A stretch of DNA of 64,000 nt from Achromobacter spanius (GCF_002812705.1 NZ_CP025030.1:5208001-5272000); one strand, 5' to 3'; positions 47,122 to 56,847 are shown, counted from the stretch's first letter. The notes: a model not told the origin generated them from the letters alone. Made by a program: numbers and translations.

Positions 47122-47193
47122 AACAACTGTGGACAACCCGGCCGATAAGTCCTGCATAGCCCGGAAAAGTCCTTTCAATCCAGTCACTTGCGA
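47114..47193 (+). repeat. 80-bp intergenic element, copy 1 (before the IMPase gene)
   Basis: The element runs TTATCC...CTGTGGACAACCC...CACTTGC. It aligns without gaps with the element at 48248-48327, sharing CTGTGGACAACCC, an AAAA block and CACTTGC at the same spacing. TGTGGACAA is the complement of a DnaA-box-like TTGTCCACA. Confidence 0.55.
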
Positions 47194-47251
47194 ATCGCGA
47201 TCAAATGCCGCCCAGGCGTGATAGATTTGCGCGTTCCCTGGACGGATCCGT

Positions 47252-48106
47252 ATGAGCAAAACCTTCTCCCTTGAGGACACCCGCAAGCTGGCCGCCGTGC
47301 TGGCCGAAACGGCCCTGGCCGAGGTCATGCCGCGCTTTCGCAACCTGCCCGAAGGCTCGGTGCGAGGCAAGAGCTCGCCGCGTGACCTGGTGACCGACGC
47401 GGACGAAGCGGCCGAACGCATGATTGGCGCGCGCCTGGCCAAGCTGCATCCGGGCGCCGTGCTCATCGGCGAAGAAGCCTCCGCGCGCAACCCCGCGCTG
47501 CTGAACATGCTGGTCGACGCCGATCTGGCCTTTCTGATCGACCCCATCGACGGCACGCGCAACTACGTCGCGGGCCTGCCCTTGTTCGGCATGATGATCG
47601 CGGCCTGTCACCGCGGCGACGTGATCGCCGGCGTGATCTACGACCCGGTCAACCGCGACAGCGCGCTGGCCGTGCGCGGCGAAGGCGCCTGGATGGAATA
47701 CGACAACGGCCGCCGCGTGCCGCTGACCGTGGCCGCCCCCGCGCCGCTGGAAGACATGGACGGGCTGATCTCCACGGGCGCCCTGCCCGAGCCCCAGCGC
47801 ACCACCGTCAACAGCCACCTGTCGCGCCTGGCCAGCACCGCGTCGCTACGCTGCGCCGCGCACGAATACCGCATGTTGGCGGCAGGCCACTGCCACATTG
47901 CGCTGTACAACCAACTGACCGCCTGGGACCACGCCGCCGGCTGGCTGCTGCACCGCGAAGCGGGCGGCTACGCGGCGCGCTTCGATGGCTCGCCCTACAA
48001 GCCCACGCATCGCACGGGCGGCTTGTTGTATGCGCCAGATGCCGGCAGTTGGCATGCCGCGCGCAAGGCGTTGTTGGGCGAGGGGTTGGAAGGGGCTGAG
48101 GGCTGA
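47252..48106 (+). CDS. Inositol monophosphatase family protein (SuhB-like)
   Basis: This 284-residue lithium-sensitive phosphatase-fold protein has GEEASARN, IDPIDGTRNYVAGLPLFGMMIA and the second metal-binding block WDHAAGWLLHREAGGYA. DPxDGT and WD provide the metal ligands. Substrates in the family include inositol phosphates, PAP and fructose bisphosphate; it cannot be narrowed here. It is flanked at both ends by related 80-bp intergenic elements and has no operon partner. Confidence 0.88.
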   Translation: MSKTFSLEDTRKLAAVLAETALAEVMPRFRNLPEGSVRGKSSPRDLVTDADEAAERMIGARLAKLHPGAVLIGEEASARNPALLNMLVDADLAFLIDPIDGTRNYVAGLPLFGMMIAACHRGDVIAGVIYDPVNRDSALAVRGEGAWMEYDNGRRVPLTVAAPAPLEDMDGLISTGALPEPQRTTVNSHLSRLASTASLRCAAHEYRMLAAGHCHIALYNQLTAWDHAAGWLLHREAGGYAARFDGSPYKPTHRTGGLLYAPDAGSWHAARKALLGEGLEGAEG

Positions 48107-48247
48107 AAATGTCCGCTGTCAGCTTCGGGGCCAGGCCTACAGCAACGTTGAACGCGATATGGGGCAATGCGGCGGCCAGATTGGACAAAATTCGCTGAGC
48201 AGCGAATATGCCCGTTCTGCCGAAAAACCCGGGTATTCCCTAGGAAT

Positions 48248-48327
48248 TTATCCACAGTTCCTGTGGACAACCCTATGGAAAGGTCTGTAACGGCGCGAAA
48301 AATCCCTGACAGGGCAAGCACTTGCTT
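48248..48327 (+). repeat. 80-bp intergenic element, copy 2 (after the IMPase gene)
   Basis: TTATCCACA (48248-48256) is a perfect DnaA-box consensus, and TGTGGACAA (48262-48270) is an inverted near-match four to six bases later. The rest aligns without gaps to copy 1 at 47114-47193. Both copies run in the same direction. Confidence 0.6.
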
Positions 48328-48361
48328 AAACCGGTCAAAAACCGGCCGGTTACAGGTGGGC

Positions 48362-49180
48362 TTACAGCGCGTCCAGCGCTAGCGCGCAAGGCTGTTCCAC
48401 CTTCAGGGTCAAAAGGTTGTCGGCCCGCGTGCGGCCCAGGTTGATGGCGGCGATGGGCATGCCGTTGCGCGACGCTGCCGTCACGAAGCGGTAGCCCGAA
48501 TACACCATCAGCGACGAGCCCACCACCAGCACCGCATCGGCGCTCATCAGCCCGGCATTGGCGCGATCGACGCGATCACGCGGGACGGTTTCGCCGAAGA
48601 AGACCACATCGGGTTTGACGATACCGCCGCAGCGCGGGCACGGCGGCACAATGAATTGCGAGAAATCCTGGCCGTCCAGGTCGGCGTCGCCGTCCGGGGC
48701 ATCGGTGGCGTCCAGCAAGGCCCATGCGGGGTTGCTGTGTTGCAGCCGGTCTTGCCAGTCATGGCGGCCGCCGCGCCAGTCGCATTGCATGCAGCGCACT
48801 TCGTCCAGCCGGCCGTGCAAGTCCACCACATCACGGCTGCCGGCGGCGGCATGCAGGCCGTCCACGTTTTGCGTGACCAGCACGCTGAGGCGGCCGCGCG
48901 ACTCCAGCCGCGCCAGCGCCCGGTGTGAATCATTCGGCTTGACCTGGCCAAAGCGGCGCCAGCCCACCATGCTGCGCGCCCAGTAGCGGGCGCGCGCCAG
49001 TTCCGTGCCCATGAAGGTTTGCAGCGTCATGGGCGGCGAACGTTTCCATTCGCCTTCCGTGTCGCGATAGTCGGGGATGCCGGAATCGGTGCTGACGCCC
49101 GCCCCCGTCAACACGAACAGCCGCGGGTGGCGGTCGACAAAGCCGCGCAACGCGGCCAGATCCGAGACTTGCGTGTCCAT
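48362..49180 (-). CDS. Sir2-family NAD-dependent protein deacylase (SIRT4-like)
   Basis: This 272-residue sirtuin has the NAD-binding LTGAGVSTDSGIPDYRD, the active-site TQNVDGLH and ELHGRLDEV-type His, and four zinc cysteines in RCMQC and PPCPRCGG. RYWARSMVGWRRF and the absence of the CobB-type Tyr/Arg pair place it near class II/SIRT4 rather than E. coli CobB; that is from memory. ATG 49180 is chosen because the longer frame only reads through tandem repeats. Its substrate acyl group is unknown. Confidence 0.9.
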   Translation of the reverse strand: MDTQVSDLAALRGFVDRHPRLFVLTGAGVSTDSGIPDYRDTEGEWKRSPPMTLQTFMGTELARARYWARSMVGWRRFGQVKPNDSHRALARLESRGRLSVLVTQNVDGLHAAAGSRDVVDLHGRLDEVRCMQCDWRGGRHDWQDRLQHSNPAWALLDATDAPDGDADLDGQDFSQFIVPPCPRCGGIVKPDVVFFGETVPRDRVDRANAGLMSADAVLVVGSSLMVYSGYRFVTAASRNGMPIAAINLGRTRADNLLTLKVEQPCALALDAL

Positions 49181-49227
49181 CCTGGCTCCTATCCCTGGCT
49201 GCCCTTGGGCATCCTCACTGGCGATGC

Positions 49228-49305
49228 TGGCCGCTTGCCCTGGCCGCTTGCCCTGGCCGCTTGCCCTGGCCGCTTGCCCTGGCCGCTTGCCCTGCCCGCT
49301 TGCCA
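49228..49305 (+). repeat. 13-bp tandem repeat between cysE and the sirtuin gene
   Basis: TGGCCGCTTGCCC occurs five times without change (49228-49292) and a sixth copy is slightly altered. It fills most of the 125 bases between the cysE stop and the sirtuin start, so copy-number changes would alter the spacing of the two genes but not the proteins. Confidence 0.95.
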
Positions 49306-50253
49306 TCAACCGCCCAAGCCGCAGTCCGGCATGTCGCTGACCAGGCTGGCCTGCGTGACGTTGCTGCCCGGGGGCACGCTGCGTGTCAGCCAGACGTTGC
49401 CGCCAATGGTGGACCCCTTGCCGATCGTGACGCGGCCCAGGATCGTGGCGCCCGCGTAGATCACTACGTCGTCTTCGATCAACGGATGGCGCGGCAAGCC
49501 CTTTTTAAGCTCGCCGTTTTCGCCGGGCGGGAAGCGCTTGGCGCCCAGCGTCACCATTTGGTAGAGCCGCACGCGGTCGCCGATGATGGCCGTTTCGCCA
49601 ATGACGACACCCGTGCCGTGGTCGATAAAAAAGCTGCGGCCGATGGTGGCGCCGGGATGGATGTCGATGCCGGTGTCGGCATGCGCGATCTCGGCCACGA
49701 TGCGGGCCAGCATCGGCACGTTCAGCCGATACAGCACGTTGGCCAGGCGGTGGTGGATCATCGCCGCCACGCCGGGATAGCACAGCAGCACTTCGTCCAC
49801 GCTGTGCGCGGCCGGGTCGCCCTGGTAGGCGGCCGTCACGTCCAGGTCCAGCGCGGCGCGCACGCGCGGCAGCTCGGCGCCGAACTGGCGCACGATCTCG
49901 ATGGCGCGCCGCTGCGTCTCGGCCGGGTCGACATGTTCATGGCGGCCCACGTATTGCAGTTCAAGACAGACCTGATGCAACAGCGCATCCAGCGCCGCGC
50001 CGATGGTGTGGCCCACATAGAAGTCTTCGACTTCCTCGCGCAGATCGATGGGGCCCAGCCGCATCGGGAACAAGGCGCCACAGAGGTCCTTGATGATCTG
50101 GCGCAGGCTTTCCTGGGACGGGAATTCACGCAGGCCCGCGTCTTCGCGCAGGCGGCCACGCGGGCCGCGCCAGGCGACGCGCGCTTCGCGCAAGCCGGAC
50201 ACGATGCTGTCCAGGTTCCAGTGGGCGGGCGGAAGGTGGGTGGGCCCGTTCAT
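49306..50253 (-). CDS. cysE: Serine O-acetyltransferase
   Basis: This 315-residue hexapeptide-repeat acyltransferase makes O-acetylserine for cysteine synthesis. The N-terminal helical domain is about 1-170; the left-handed beta helix starts at IHPGATIGRSFFIDHGTGVVIGETAIIG, with catalytic-type His in FIDHG and GAKRFPPGENGELKKGLPRHPLIEDDVVIYAGATILG. It fits the EpsC subgroup. It is transcribed toward the sirtuin gene. Confidence 0.93.
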   Translation of the reverse strand: MNGPTHLPPAHWNLDSIVSGLREARVAWRGPRGRLREDAGLREFPSQESLRQIIKDLCGALFPMRLGPIDLREEVEDFYVGHTIGAALDALLHQVCLELQYVGRHEHVDPAETQRRAIEIVRQFGAELPRVRAALDLDVTAAYQGDPAAHSVDEVLLCYPGVAAMIHHRLANVLYRLNVPMLARIVAEIAHADTGIDIHPGATIGRSFFIDHGTGVVIGETAIIGDRVRLYQMVTLGAKRFPPGENGELKKGLPRHPLIEDDVVIYAGATILGRVTIGKGSTIGGNVWLTRSVPPGSNVTQASLVSDMPDCGLGG

Positions 50254-50401
50254 TGGGACTGCCCCTGGCGGTTGCTGGGGAGCCCGGGCTGGGAATGGGT
50301 TTCAAACATGGAAGTGCCTCGCTGACGGTGCTACGCAATAGTCCCGTCAACTGTAACCGCTGGCGCCCCTTTTCCGGAAAACCTCCGATATGGCGTCGGG
50401 G

Positions 50402-51469
50402 TTATGCGGCGGCCTGGCTGGGCTCGTCCGGGGCGTAGCCCAGCGGGTTGCCTTGCTGCCAGCGCCAGCCGTCGGCGCACATGGCGGCCACGTCGTAGGT
50501 GCTGCGCCAGCCCAGCAGCGACTCGGCAAGCGCAGGGTCGGCCCAGGTGCGCGCCACGTCTCCGGGGCGTCGCGCCAGGGTCTGCAAGGGAATCCGGCAG
50601 CCGCTGGCTTGTTCAAACGCGCGCACCAGTTCCAGCACGCTGGTGCCCCGGCCCGTGCCCAGATTGACTGCAATAAACCCGGGGTGGTCCATGCAATACG
50701 ACAACGCCCGCACATGGCCCTGCGCCAGGTCCATCACATGCAGATAGTCGCGCACGCCCGTGCCGTCGGCGGTGTCGTAGTCGTCGCCGAACACCCGCAG
50801 GAATGGCTGGCGGCCCACCGCCACCTGGGTGATGAAGGGGAACAGGTTATTGGGCAGGTCGCGCGGGCTCTCGCCGATCTGCCCGCTGGGGTGCGCGCCG
50901 ATGGGGTTGAAGTAGCGCAGCGTGACGGCGCTGAAGGCGGGGTCGGCCGTGCAGACGTCGCGCAGCATCTCTTCCACCATCAGCTTGGTGCGCCCGTAGG
51001 GGTTGGCCGGCGCCAGCGGATGCGCCTCGGTAAAGGGCAGGTACTGGGGCTCGCCATACACGGTGGCCGACGAGCTGAACACCAGCCGCGTGACGCCCGC
51101 CTCGCGCATGGCGCGCAGAAGCACCATGGAACCCGCGACGTTGTTGTCGTAGTACTTGAGCGGGTCCGCCACCGATTCCCCAACCGCCTTGCAGCCGGCC
51201 AGATGCAGCACGGCCCGCACCGATTGGCCGCGTGCCGCCGCATCCGACAGCACGCGTTCGATCAGGCCCGGCGTGCGGATATCCCCTTCGATCAGGGGTA
51301 TCGGCACGCCGCACAAGCGCTCGACCCGGCGCACGGCCTCGCGGCTGCCGTTGCTGAAGTTGTCCAGCACCAGCGGCCGCTGGCCGGCCGCCAGCATCGC
51401 AATCAAGGTGTGCGTGCCGATATAGCCAGCCCCGCCCGTGACCAGCACGTGCATGTCTGCGTCTGGCAT
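50402..51469 (-). CDS. galE: UDP-glucose 4-epimerase
   Basis: This 355-residue NAD-dependent SDR-type epimerase makes UDP-galactose for surface glycans. MHVLVTGGAGYIGTHTLIAML is the Rossmann motif, SSSATVYGEPQYLP gives the catalytic Ser/Thr, and NPYGRTK the YxxxK pair. ATG 51469, with a G-rich sequence upstream, is preferred; ATG 51454 is the alternative. The upstream open frame overlaps pgi and is not used. Twelve bases separate it from pgi. Confidence 0.93.
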   Translation of the reverse strand: MPDADMHVLVTGGAGYIGTHTLIAMLAAGQRPLVLDNFSNGSREAVRRVERLCGVPIPLIEGDIRTPGLIERVLSDAAARGQSVRAVLHLAGCKAVGESVADPLKYYDNNVAGSMVLLRAMREAGVTRLVFSSSATVYGEPQYLPFTEAHPLAPANPYGRTKLMVEEMLRDVCTADPAFSAVTLRYFNPIGAHPSGQIGESPRDLPNNLFPFITQVAVGRQPFLRVFGDDYDTADGTGVRDYLHVMDLAQGHVRALSYCMDHPGFIAVNLGTGRGTSVLELVRAFEQASGCRIPLQTLARRPGDVARTWADPALAESLLGWRSTYDVAAMCADGWRWQQGNPLGYAPDEPSQAAA

Positions 51470-51480
51470 CCCCGCCCCCG

Positions 51481-53148
51481 TCACAGGTGCGCCGCCACGC
51501 CCGGCACCCACGCGTGCCGGGGACGCGGCGCCTGCGCGTGGCCGCGGTAGCGATCGATCCAGTACGAGGTGGACGCATCGTGGCCCCAATCGACCACGCC
51601 GGCCGACACCGGCACCGCCAGTTCGCGCTCGATGCCCGAGGCCAGCCGCTTGCCCAGTTCCACGCCCCATTGATCGAAGGGGTTGATGCCCCACACCACG
51701 CTCTGCACGAACACCTTGTGTTCATACAGCGCCAGCAGCGCGCCCAGGCCGCGCGGGTCCAGTTGACGCAGCACGACCAGCGTGGACGGCCGCCCGCCCG
51801 GATGCACCATGTGCTGCGCCAGGCTCAGGGCGCGTTCCTGGTCGTCGATATGGGCCACGTCCTGCAAGGCTTCTTCCAGGCTCTTGCCGCGCAGCAGCGC
51901 CTGGCGCTGCGCCAGGCAGTTGGCCAGCAGCAGGCGGTGCGCGTCCGGGCTGTCCGCATGGCCTTGCAGGCTGGCGATGAAATCAACCGGCGCGCCGTTC
52001 TCACTTTGGTGCAGCCATTGGAAGAACGTGTGCTGGCCATCGGTGCCCGGCATGCCCCAGATGATGGGCGCCGTGGGCACGCCGACCGCCGTGCCGTCGC
52101 CCGCCACCCGCTTGCCCAGCGACTCCATTTCCAACTGCTGCAGGTAGGTCACCAGGTGCAGCAAGCGCGCGCTATAGGCGGCGATGTTCAAGGAGTTATG
52201 GCCCAGCACGCTGCAATTGACCAAGCCGGCCAAGGCCAGTTGGATGGGTGCGTTCGCGGCGAACGGCGCCTGCTGGAAATGCTGGTCCATGGCCTCGGCG
52301 CCAGCCCGCATGCCGATCAGCACCTCGGCGCCCACGGTCAGCGCGATGGACAGGCCGGCCACCGACCAGACGGAATAGCGTCCGCCCACCCAGTCGCACA
52401 TCTTGAACGTGTGGCTGGCCGGCACGCCCAGGGCGCGCGCGGCCGACACGTTGGCGGTGACCGCCGCCAGGTGCTCGGACACATCGGCTACCCCGCCCTG
52501 CTTGAGCCACGCCATCGCCGTGCGCGCGTTGTGCAGGGTTTCGGAGGTGGTGAAGGACTTGGACGAAATCACCACCAGGCAGCGCCGCGGGTCCAGGCCG
52601 GCCACGGCGTCATGGAAGGCGTGGCCGTCGATGTTGGACACGAAGCGGATCTGGCGGCGCTGCGACGGGCCGCCGAACGCCTGAACCGCCAGGCGCGGGC
52701 CCCAGTCGCTGCCGCCGATGCCGATATGCAGCACCGTTGAAAAATCCGCCGTCTGGTCCAGCTTGCGCACGAAGTCGGTCATGCGCGAATACTCGCAGAC
52801 CGAATCCGCGTCCAGGCCGTCCGGCTGCTCGCGGGTACGCCCCGCCCGCAGCGCGGTGTGCCAGGCGGGCCGGCCTTCCGTCCAGTTGACGGGGTCGCCC
52901 GCGAACAGCGCGTGGCGGGCATCCGCCAGCCCGCGCGCCTGCAGCAGATTCAATGCCGCCGCTTCCAGCGCGGGTGACTGGCGCTGCATGGTCAGGTCCA
53001 CGCACAAGCCTGCGGCCTCGATCACTTTAAGCGTGTTGGCGTCCAGCTCGGCGGCCTCGGCGGCCTGCGCGAACGCCTGCCACTCAGGGCTTTGCGCCAG
53101 GCCGGAATTCGCCCTTAACGCCTCAATCGCATAATTGGCCTTTCCCAT
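51481..53148 (-). CDS. pgi: Glucose-6-phosphate isomerase
   Basis: This 555-residue enzyme interconverts glucose- and fructose-6-phosphate, feeding both glycolysis and nucleotide-sugar synthesis. SIS-type blocks are visible: IGIGGSDWGPRLAVQAFGG, VISSKSFTTSETLHNA, and the signature SFDQWGVELGK variant NPFDQWGVELGK. ATG 53148 follows AAGGAG. The next gene upstream is the mutase. Confidence 0.95.
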   Translation of the reverse strand: MGKANYAIEALRANSGLAQSPEWQAFAQAAEAAELDANTLKVIEAAGLCVDLTMQRQSPALEAAALNLLQARGLADARHALFAGDPVNWTEGRPAWHTALRAGRTREQPDGLDADSVCEYSRMTDFVRKLDQTADFSTVLHIGIGGSDWGPRLAVQAFGGPSQRRQIRFVSNIDGHAFHDAVAGLDPRRCLVVISSKSFTTSETLHNARTAMAWLKQGGVADVSEHLAAVTANVSAARALGVPASHTFKMCDWVGGRYSVWSVAGLSIALTVGAEVLIGMRAGAEAMDQHFQQAPFAANAPIQLALAGLVNCSVLGHNSLNIAAYSARLLHLVTYLQQLEMESLGKRVAGDGTAVGVPTAPIIWGMPGTDGQHTFFQWLHQSENGAPVDFIASLQGHADSPDAHRLLLANCLAQRQALLRGKSLEEALQDVAHIDDQERALSLAQHMVHPGGRPSTLVVLRQLDPRGLGALLALYEHKVFVQSVVWGINPFDQWGVELGKRLASGIERELAVPVSAGVVDWGHDASTSYWIDRYRGHAQAPRPRHAWVPGVAAHL

Positions 53149-53161
53149 CGCGTGATGCTCC

Positions 53162-54565
53162 TTAGAACGGTAAACGAACATGAGGTGCAATGCGCCGGAA
53201 CGCGTTGCGGAAATCCTCCTCGATACGGGCCAACGCGGCCACGGTGTCTCCTTCAAAACGCATCACCACCGTTGGCGTGGTGTTTGATGGACGCGCCAGG
53301 CCGAAGCCGTCGACGTAGTCCACCCGCACACCGTCCAGATCGTTGATGGACACCGCGCGGGGGAATTCCCCTTGTTGGCGCAGCGCCTCCACCAGTTCGA
53401 ACTGTTCGCCTTCGGAGGTGTCCAGCTTGATTTCGGGGGTAGCGCAAGACTGCGGCAGGCTTTCCAGCAGGCCCGACGGGTCCGGCGCCGCCGACAGGAT
53501 CTCCAGCAGCCGGGCAGCGGCGTAGATGCCATCGTCAAAGCCGTACCAGCGCTCTTTGAAAAACATGTGGCCGCTCATCTCTCCAGCAAGTAGCGCTCCC
53601 GACTCGCGCATCTTGGCCTTGATCAGGGAATGCCCGGTCTTGCACATGGTGGGTTTGCCGCCGGCCTCGAAGATGGCGCGGGCCACGTGGCGGCTGCATT
53701 TCACGTCGTAGAGCACTTCGGCGCCCGGGTTGCGCGCCAGCACGTCGCGGGCGAACAAAATCAGTTGCCTATCAGGCCAGATGATCTGTCCCGATTTCGA
53801 CACCACGCCCAGGCGATCGCCGTCGCCATCGAAGGCCAGGCCGACCTCGCAGTCGGAATAGCGCAGGCAATAGATCAGGTCCTGAAGGTTTTGCGGGTCG
53901 GCCGGATCGGGGTGGTGGCCGGGGAAAGTCCCGTCCACCTCGCAGAACAGCTCGGTCACATCGCAGCCCAGCGCGCGAAACAAGGCCGGCGCCACCGCGC
54001 CCGCCACGCCGTTGCCGCAGTCGATGGCGATCTTCATCGGACGCGCCATGCGGATGTCGCCCACCAGGCGCGCGGCATAGCAGGGCTGAATCTGCATCTG
54101 CGTGCGCCCGCCCGACACGCTGGCCGATTCGATCGGCAAGCGCATCGCATCGCGCAACGCGGTAATGCCCTCGCCATACAGCGACGCGCCGTCCAGCACG
54201 ATCTTGAAGCCGTTGTGCGACGGCGGGTTGTGGCTGCCCGTGACCGCGATGCCCGCCCCCGTGTCCATCAGGCGCGTGGCGAAATACACCATCGGCGTGG
54301 TCGCCATGCCGATGTCGATCACATGCATGCCCGCCGAACGCAGCCCGGCCTGCAAGGCCGCCGCCAGTTCCACGCTGCTCAAGCGGCCGTCGCGCCCCAC
54401 CACCATCGAACGCGCCCCCTGCGCGTGTGCCTGGGTGCCCGCCGCCATGCCCAGGCTGTGGGCAAAGCGTGCGTCAATCTCGTCCGGTACCGTTCCTCTT
54501 ATGTCGTAAGCCTTGAAAACCGCATCCAGAATTTGCGGGGTATCCCAGCCAAAAGTTCCGTGCAT
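53162..54565 (-). CDS. Phosphomannomutase/phosphoglucomutase
   Basis: This 467-residue alpha-D-phosphohexomutase converts mannose-6-P to mannose-1-P (and probably glucose-6-P to glucose-1-P). The phosphoserine loop is GIAVTGSHNPPSHNGFK, the metal loop AFDGDGDRLG, and a sugar-binding GEMSGHMFF follows. AlgC-like size and motifs. It lies between wzc and pgi, and supplies ManC. Confidence 0.93.
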   Translation of the reverse strand: MHGTFGWDTPQILDAVFKAYDIRGTVPDEIDARFAHSLGMAAGTQAHAQGARSMVVGRDGRLSSVELAAALQAGLRSAGMHVIDIGMATTPMVYFATRLMDTGAGIAVTGSHNPPSHNGFKIVLDGASLYGEGITALRDAMRLPIESASVSGGRTQMQIQPCYAARLVGDIRMARPMKIAIDCGNGVAGAVAPALFRALGCDVTELFCEVDGTFPGHHPDPADPQNLQDLIYCLRYSDCEVGLAFDGDGDRLGVVSKSGQIIWPDRQLILFARDVLARNPGAEVLYDVKCSRHVARAIFEAGGKPTMCKTGHSLIKAKMRESGALLAGEMSGHMFFKERWYGFDDGIYAAARLLEILSAAPDPSGLLESLPQSCATPEIKLDTSEGEQFELVEALRQQGEFPRAVSINDLDGVRVDYVDGFGLARPSNTTPTVVMRFEGDTVAALARIEEDFRNAFRRIAPHVRLPF

Positions 54566-54585
54566 GCCAGTTTCTCCGGGTGGCG

Positions 54586-56847
54586 TTACTTGGGACCGTT
54601 CTGTTTGAAATCGCCGTAATACGCCGCACGGGAGTATCGATAATTCCCATACTTGGACCGGAAACCGAAGCGTTCCGGCATGAGCTTGAGGCCGTTGAAC
54701 AGCACGCCGTCCACGGGTGCGCCGGCCTGGATCAGGCGCTTGGCCGTTTCGCGAATTTCGCCGACCGTGTTCATGCCCGAGCGCACCACCACCATGACGG
54801 CGGCCGCATGCGTGCCCACCACCGCCGCGTCGGGCGAGGACAGCACGGGCGCGGTGTCCAGGATCACCATGTCGTATTGCGAGGACAGCTCGCGCAGGGT
54901 CGCGCCGAACACGGGCGAAGCCAGCAGTTCAGACGGGTCGAAGGTGACCGCGCCGGTGGCGATGAAGTCCACGCCTTCGGACACGCTGTGCTTTCTGACG
55001 CGCGTCAGCGGAATCGTGCCCGACAGCACTTCGAACAGGCCGTCTTCCTTGGGCACGCCGAAATAGCGGTTCAACTGGCCCTTGCGGAAGTCGGCGTCGA
55101 TCAGCAGCACGCGCTTGCCCACGCCGCCCTGGATGAACGCGAAGTTGGCCGACAGGAACGACTTGCCCACGCCCGCCACCGGGCCGGTGAACATCACCAT
55201 GTTGTTGGCCGACTGACGCAGCGACGCTTGCAGCACGTTGCGAAACGACCGCAGGCTTTCGATGGGGGGTGAATTGCCCTGGCTTTGCGCCAGCAACGCG
55301 GGCACCGTGGCGTTCTTGCGCCGACTGCGGCGCCACAGCTTGTCCTGCATGTCGCTGTACGGAATGGCCGCCAGCACCGGCAGGCCCGTGTAGCGTTCCA
55401 CATCGTCCGGCTCAGACAGGCCGCCGAACAGTGCATTGCGTACAAACGCGCACAGCATGCCGAAGATCAGGCCGATGACCGTGGCCACGCCAATGATGAT
55501 CGCGGCCTTCGGGCGCACGGGGCGGTCCGGCTGCACCGCGGCGTCCAGGATGCGCACGTTGCCCACCTTGCCGGCGCGGATCAGGCGCAGTTGCTGCGCG
55601 TTGTTCAAGAGGCCCGTGTACAGCTCGGTGTTGACCCGCACATCGCGCACCAGGCGCACCACGTCCTGCTCCAGGTCCGGCAACTGCTTGATGTTGTTGC
55701 CGATGCGGCTGACGTCGTTCGACAGCGAAGCAATCTGCCGATCGATGGACACGATGCTGGGATGGCTGGGCGAAAAGCGCGTGATCAGTTCCTGGCGCTT
55801 GGCGCGCAGGTCCATCACGCGCGTTTGCGCTTCAACCGATTGGCCCAGGATCAGCTTGGCCTCTTCGCTCAGGTCGATGGTGCCGCGCTTGTTGCGCAAG
55901 GCGTTGTACTTGGTTTCGGCCGCGTCCAGCTCGCTCTTGAGCAACGGCAACTGCTGTTCCAGAAAGCCCAGCGACTTCTCGGCCTGCGCCGCCTTGCGGT
56001 TCACGTTCTGCTGCACGTATTCCTGGCCGATCTGGTTCAGCACGGCGGTGGTCAGCGCCGGGTCGTTGCCTTCCAGCGTGACGCCGATCACGCCCGACGC
56101 GCGGCCCCGCTCGAAGATGCCCATGTGCGACTGCACGTTTTCAATCGCCGCCAGGCGCGAGCTGCGCGAGATGGTGAACTGCGTGCCCGGGCGGCCCGTC
56201 AGCGCGTCGATATGCACGTCCATCACGCCACCGCCGGGCAGGCGGAACTGTTCGGGCTTGCCCACCGCGCCGCTGAACGTAGAGCCCGTGAACTTGTCGG
56301 TCACCGTGTAGCGCCCTTCGCCTTGCGTGGTCACGATGAACGGCTTGCCGAGCCATTCATTGGGCACGTCCAGGTGCGAGATCGCGATCGTCTCGCCGCC
56401 CCAGGCGTAGCCGCCGCGCGGCAGGCTGGAGGGATACGGCAAGGCTTCGTAGCGCTGGGCCAGCCATTCACCGATCACGGGGAAGTAGCGCGGCTTGGCG
56501 TGGATGTACAGCAAGAACTTGTCGACCGCCGGCCCCACCACCATGCGCGAACGCAGCACTTCCATTTCGCCCGAGGTCTCTGCCTTGGTATCGAACATCG
56601 ACGACACATCGCCCAACAGGCTGCGCGCCTGCCCATTGGGCGCTTCTTCTTCAACCTGCACGATGATGTCGGCCGAATAGACCGATGGAGTCACCATCAC
56701 GTAGGCCAGCGCGCCCAGGAAGGCGAGCAGCGTGATCGCAATGATCATCCACCGGTTGCTGATGATGGCATCCACGTGCGAGGACAACGGGGTTTCCTGC
56801 TGGCGAGCCGGGACGTTCGGCTCGAATGATTCGATGGGCAACGACAT
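54586..56847 (-). CDS. wzc: Wzc-type polysaccharide co-polymerase with tyrosine autokinase
   Basis: This 753-residue inner-membrane protein controls chain length and export. The Wzz-type N-terminus has a helix at about 33-53 and another near 435-455. Between them is a coiled-coil periplasmic domain. The BY-kinase domain has Walker A FTGPVAGVGKSFLSANFAF, Walker A' VLLIDADFRKGQLN and Walker B ILDTAPVLSSPDA. The C-terminus is a tyrosine cluster (YGNYRYSRAAYYG) that would be phosphorylated. No Wzb phosphatase gene is in the window. ATG 56847 follows GGAGAG; the longer frame runs into wza. Confidence 0.94.
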   Translation of the reverse strand: MSLPIESFEPNVPARQQETPLSSHVDAIISNRWMIIAITLLAFLGALAYVMVTPSVYSADIIVQVEEEAPNGQARSLLGDVSSMFDTKAETSGEMEVLRSRMVVGPAVDKFLLYIHAKPRYFPVIGEWLAQRYEALPYPSSLPRGGYAWGGETIAISHLDVPNEWLGKPFIVTTQGEGRYTVTDKFTGSTFSGAVGKPEQFRLPGGGVMDVHIDALTGRPGTQFTISRSSRLAAIENVQSHMGIFERGRASGVIGVTLEGNDPALTTAVLNQIGQEYVQQNVNRKAAQAEKSLGFLEQQLPLLKSELDAAETKYNALRNKRGTIDLSEEAKLILGQSVEAQTRVMDLRAKRQELITRFSPSHPSIVSIDRQIASLSNDVSRIGNNIKQLPDLEQDVVRLVRDVRVNTELYTGLLNNAQQLRLIRAGKVGNVRILDAAVQPDRPVRPKAAIIIGVATVIGLIFGMLCAFVRNALFGGLSEPDDVERYTGLPVLAAIPYSDMQDKLWRRSRRKNATVPALLAQSQGNSPPIESLRSFRNVLQASLRQSANNMVMFTGPVAGVGKSFLSANFAFIQGGVGKRVLLIDADFRKGQLNRYFGVPKEDGLFEVLSGTIPLTRVRKHSVSEGVDFIATGAVTFDPSELLASPVFGATLRELSSQYDMVILDTAPVLSSPDAAVVGTHAAAVMVVVRSGMNTVGEIRETAKRLIQAGAPVDGVLFNGLKLMPERFGFRSKYGNYRYSRAAYYGDFKQNGPK

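Noticed and set aside
49181..49309. N-terminal extension of the sirtuin through the tandem repeats
   Set aside because: It only translates the 13-bp repeats; the family N-terminus starts at ATG 49180.
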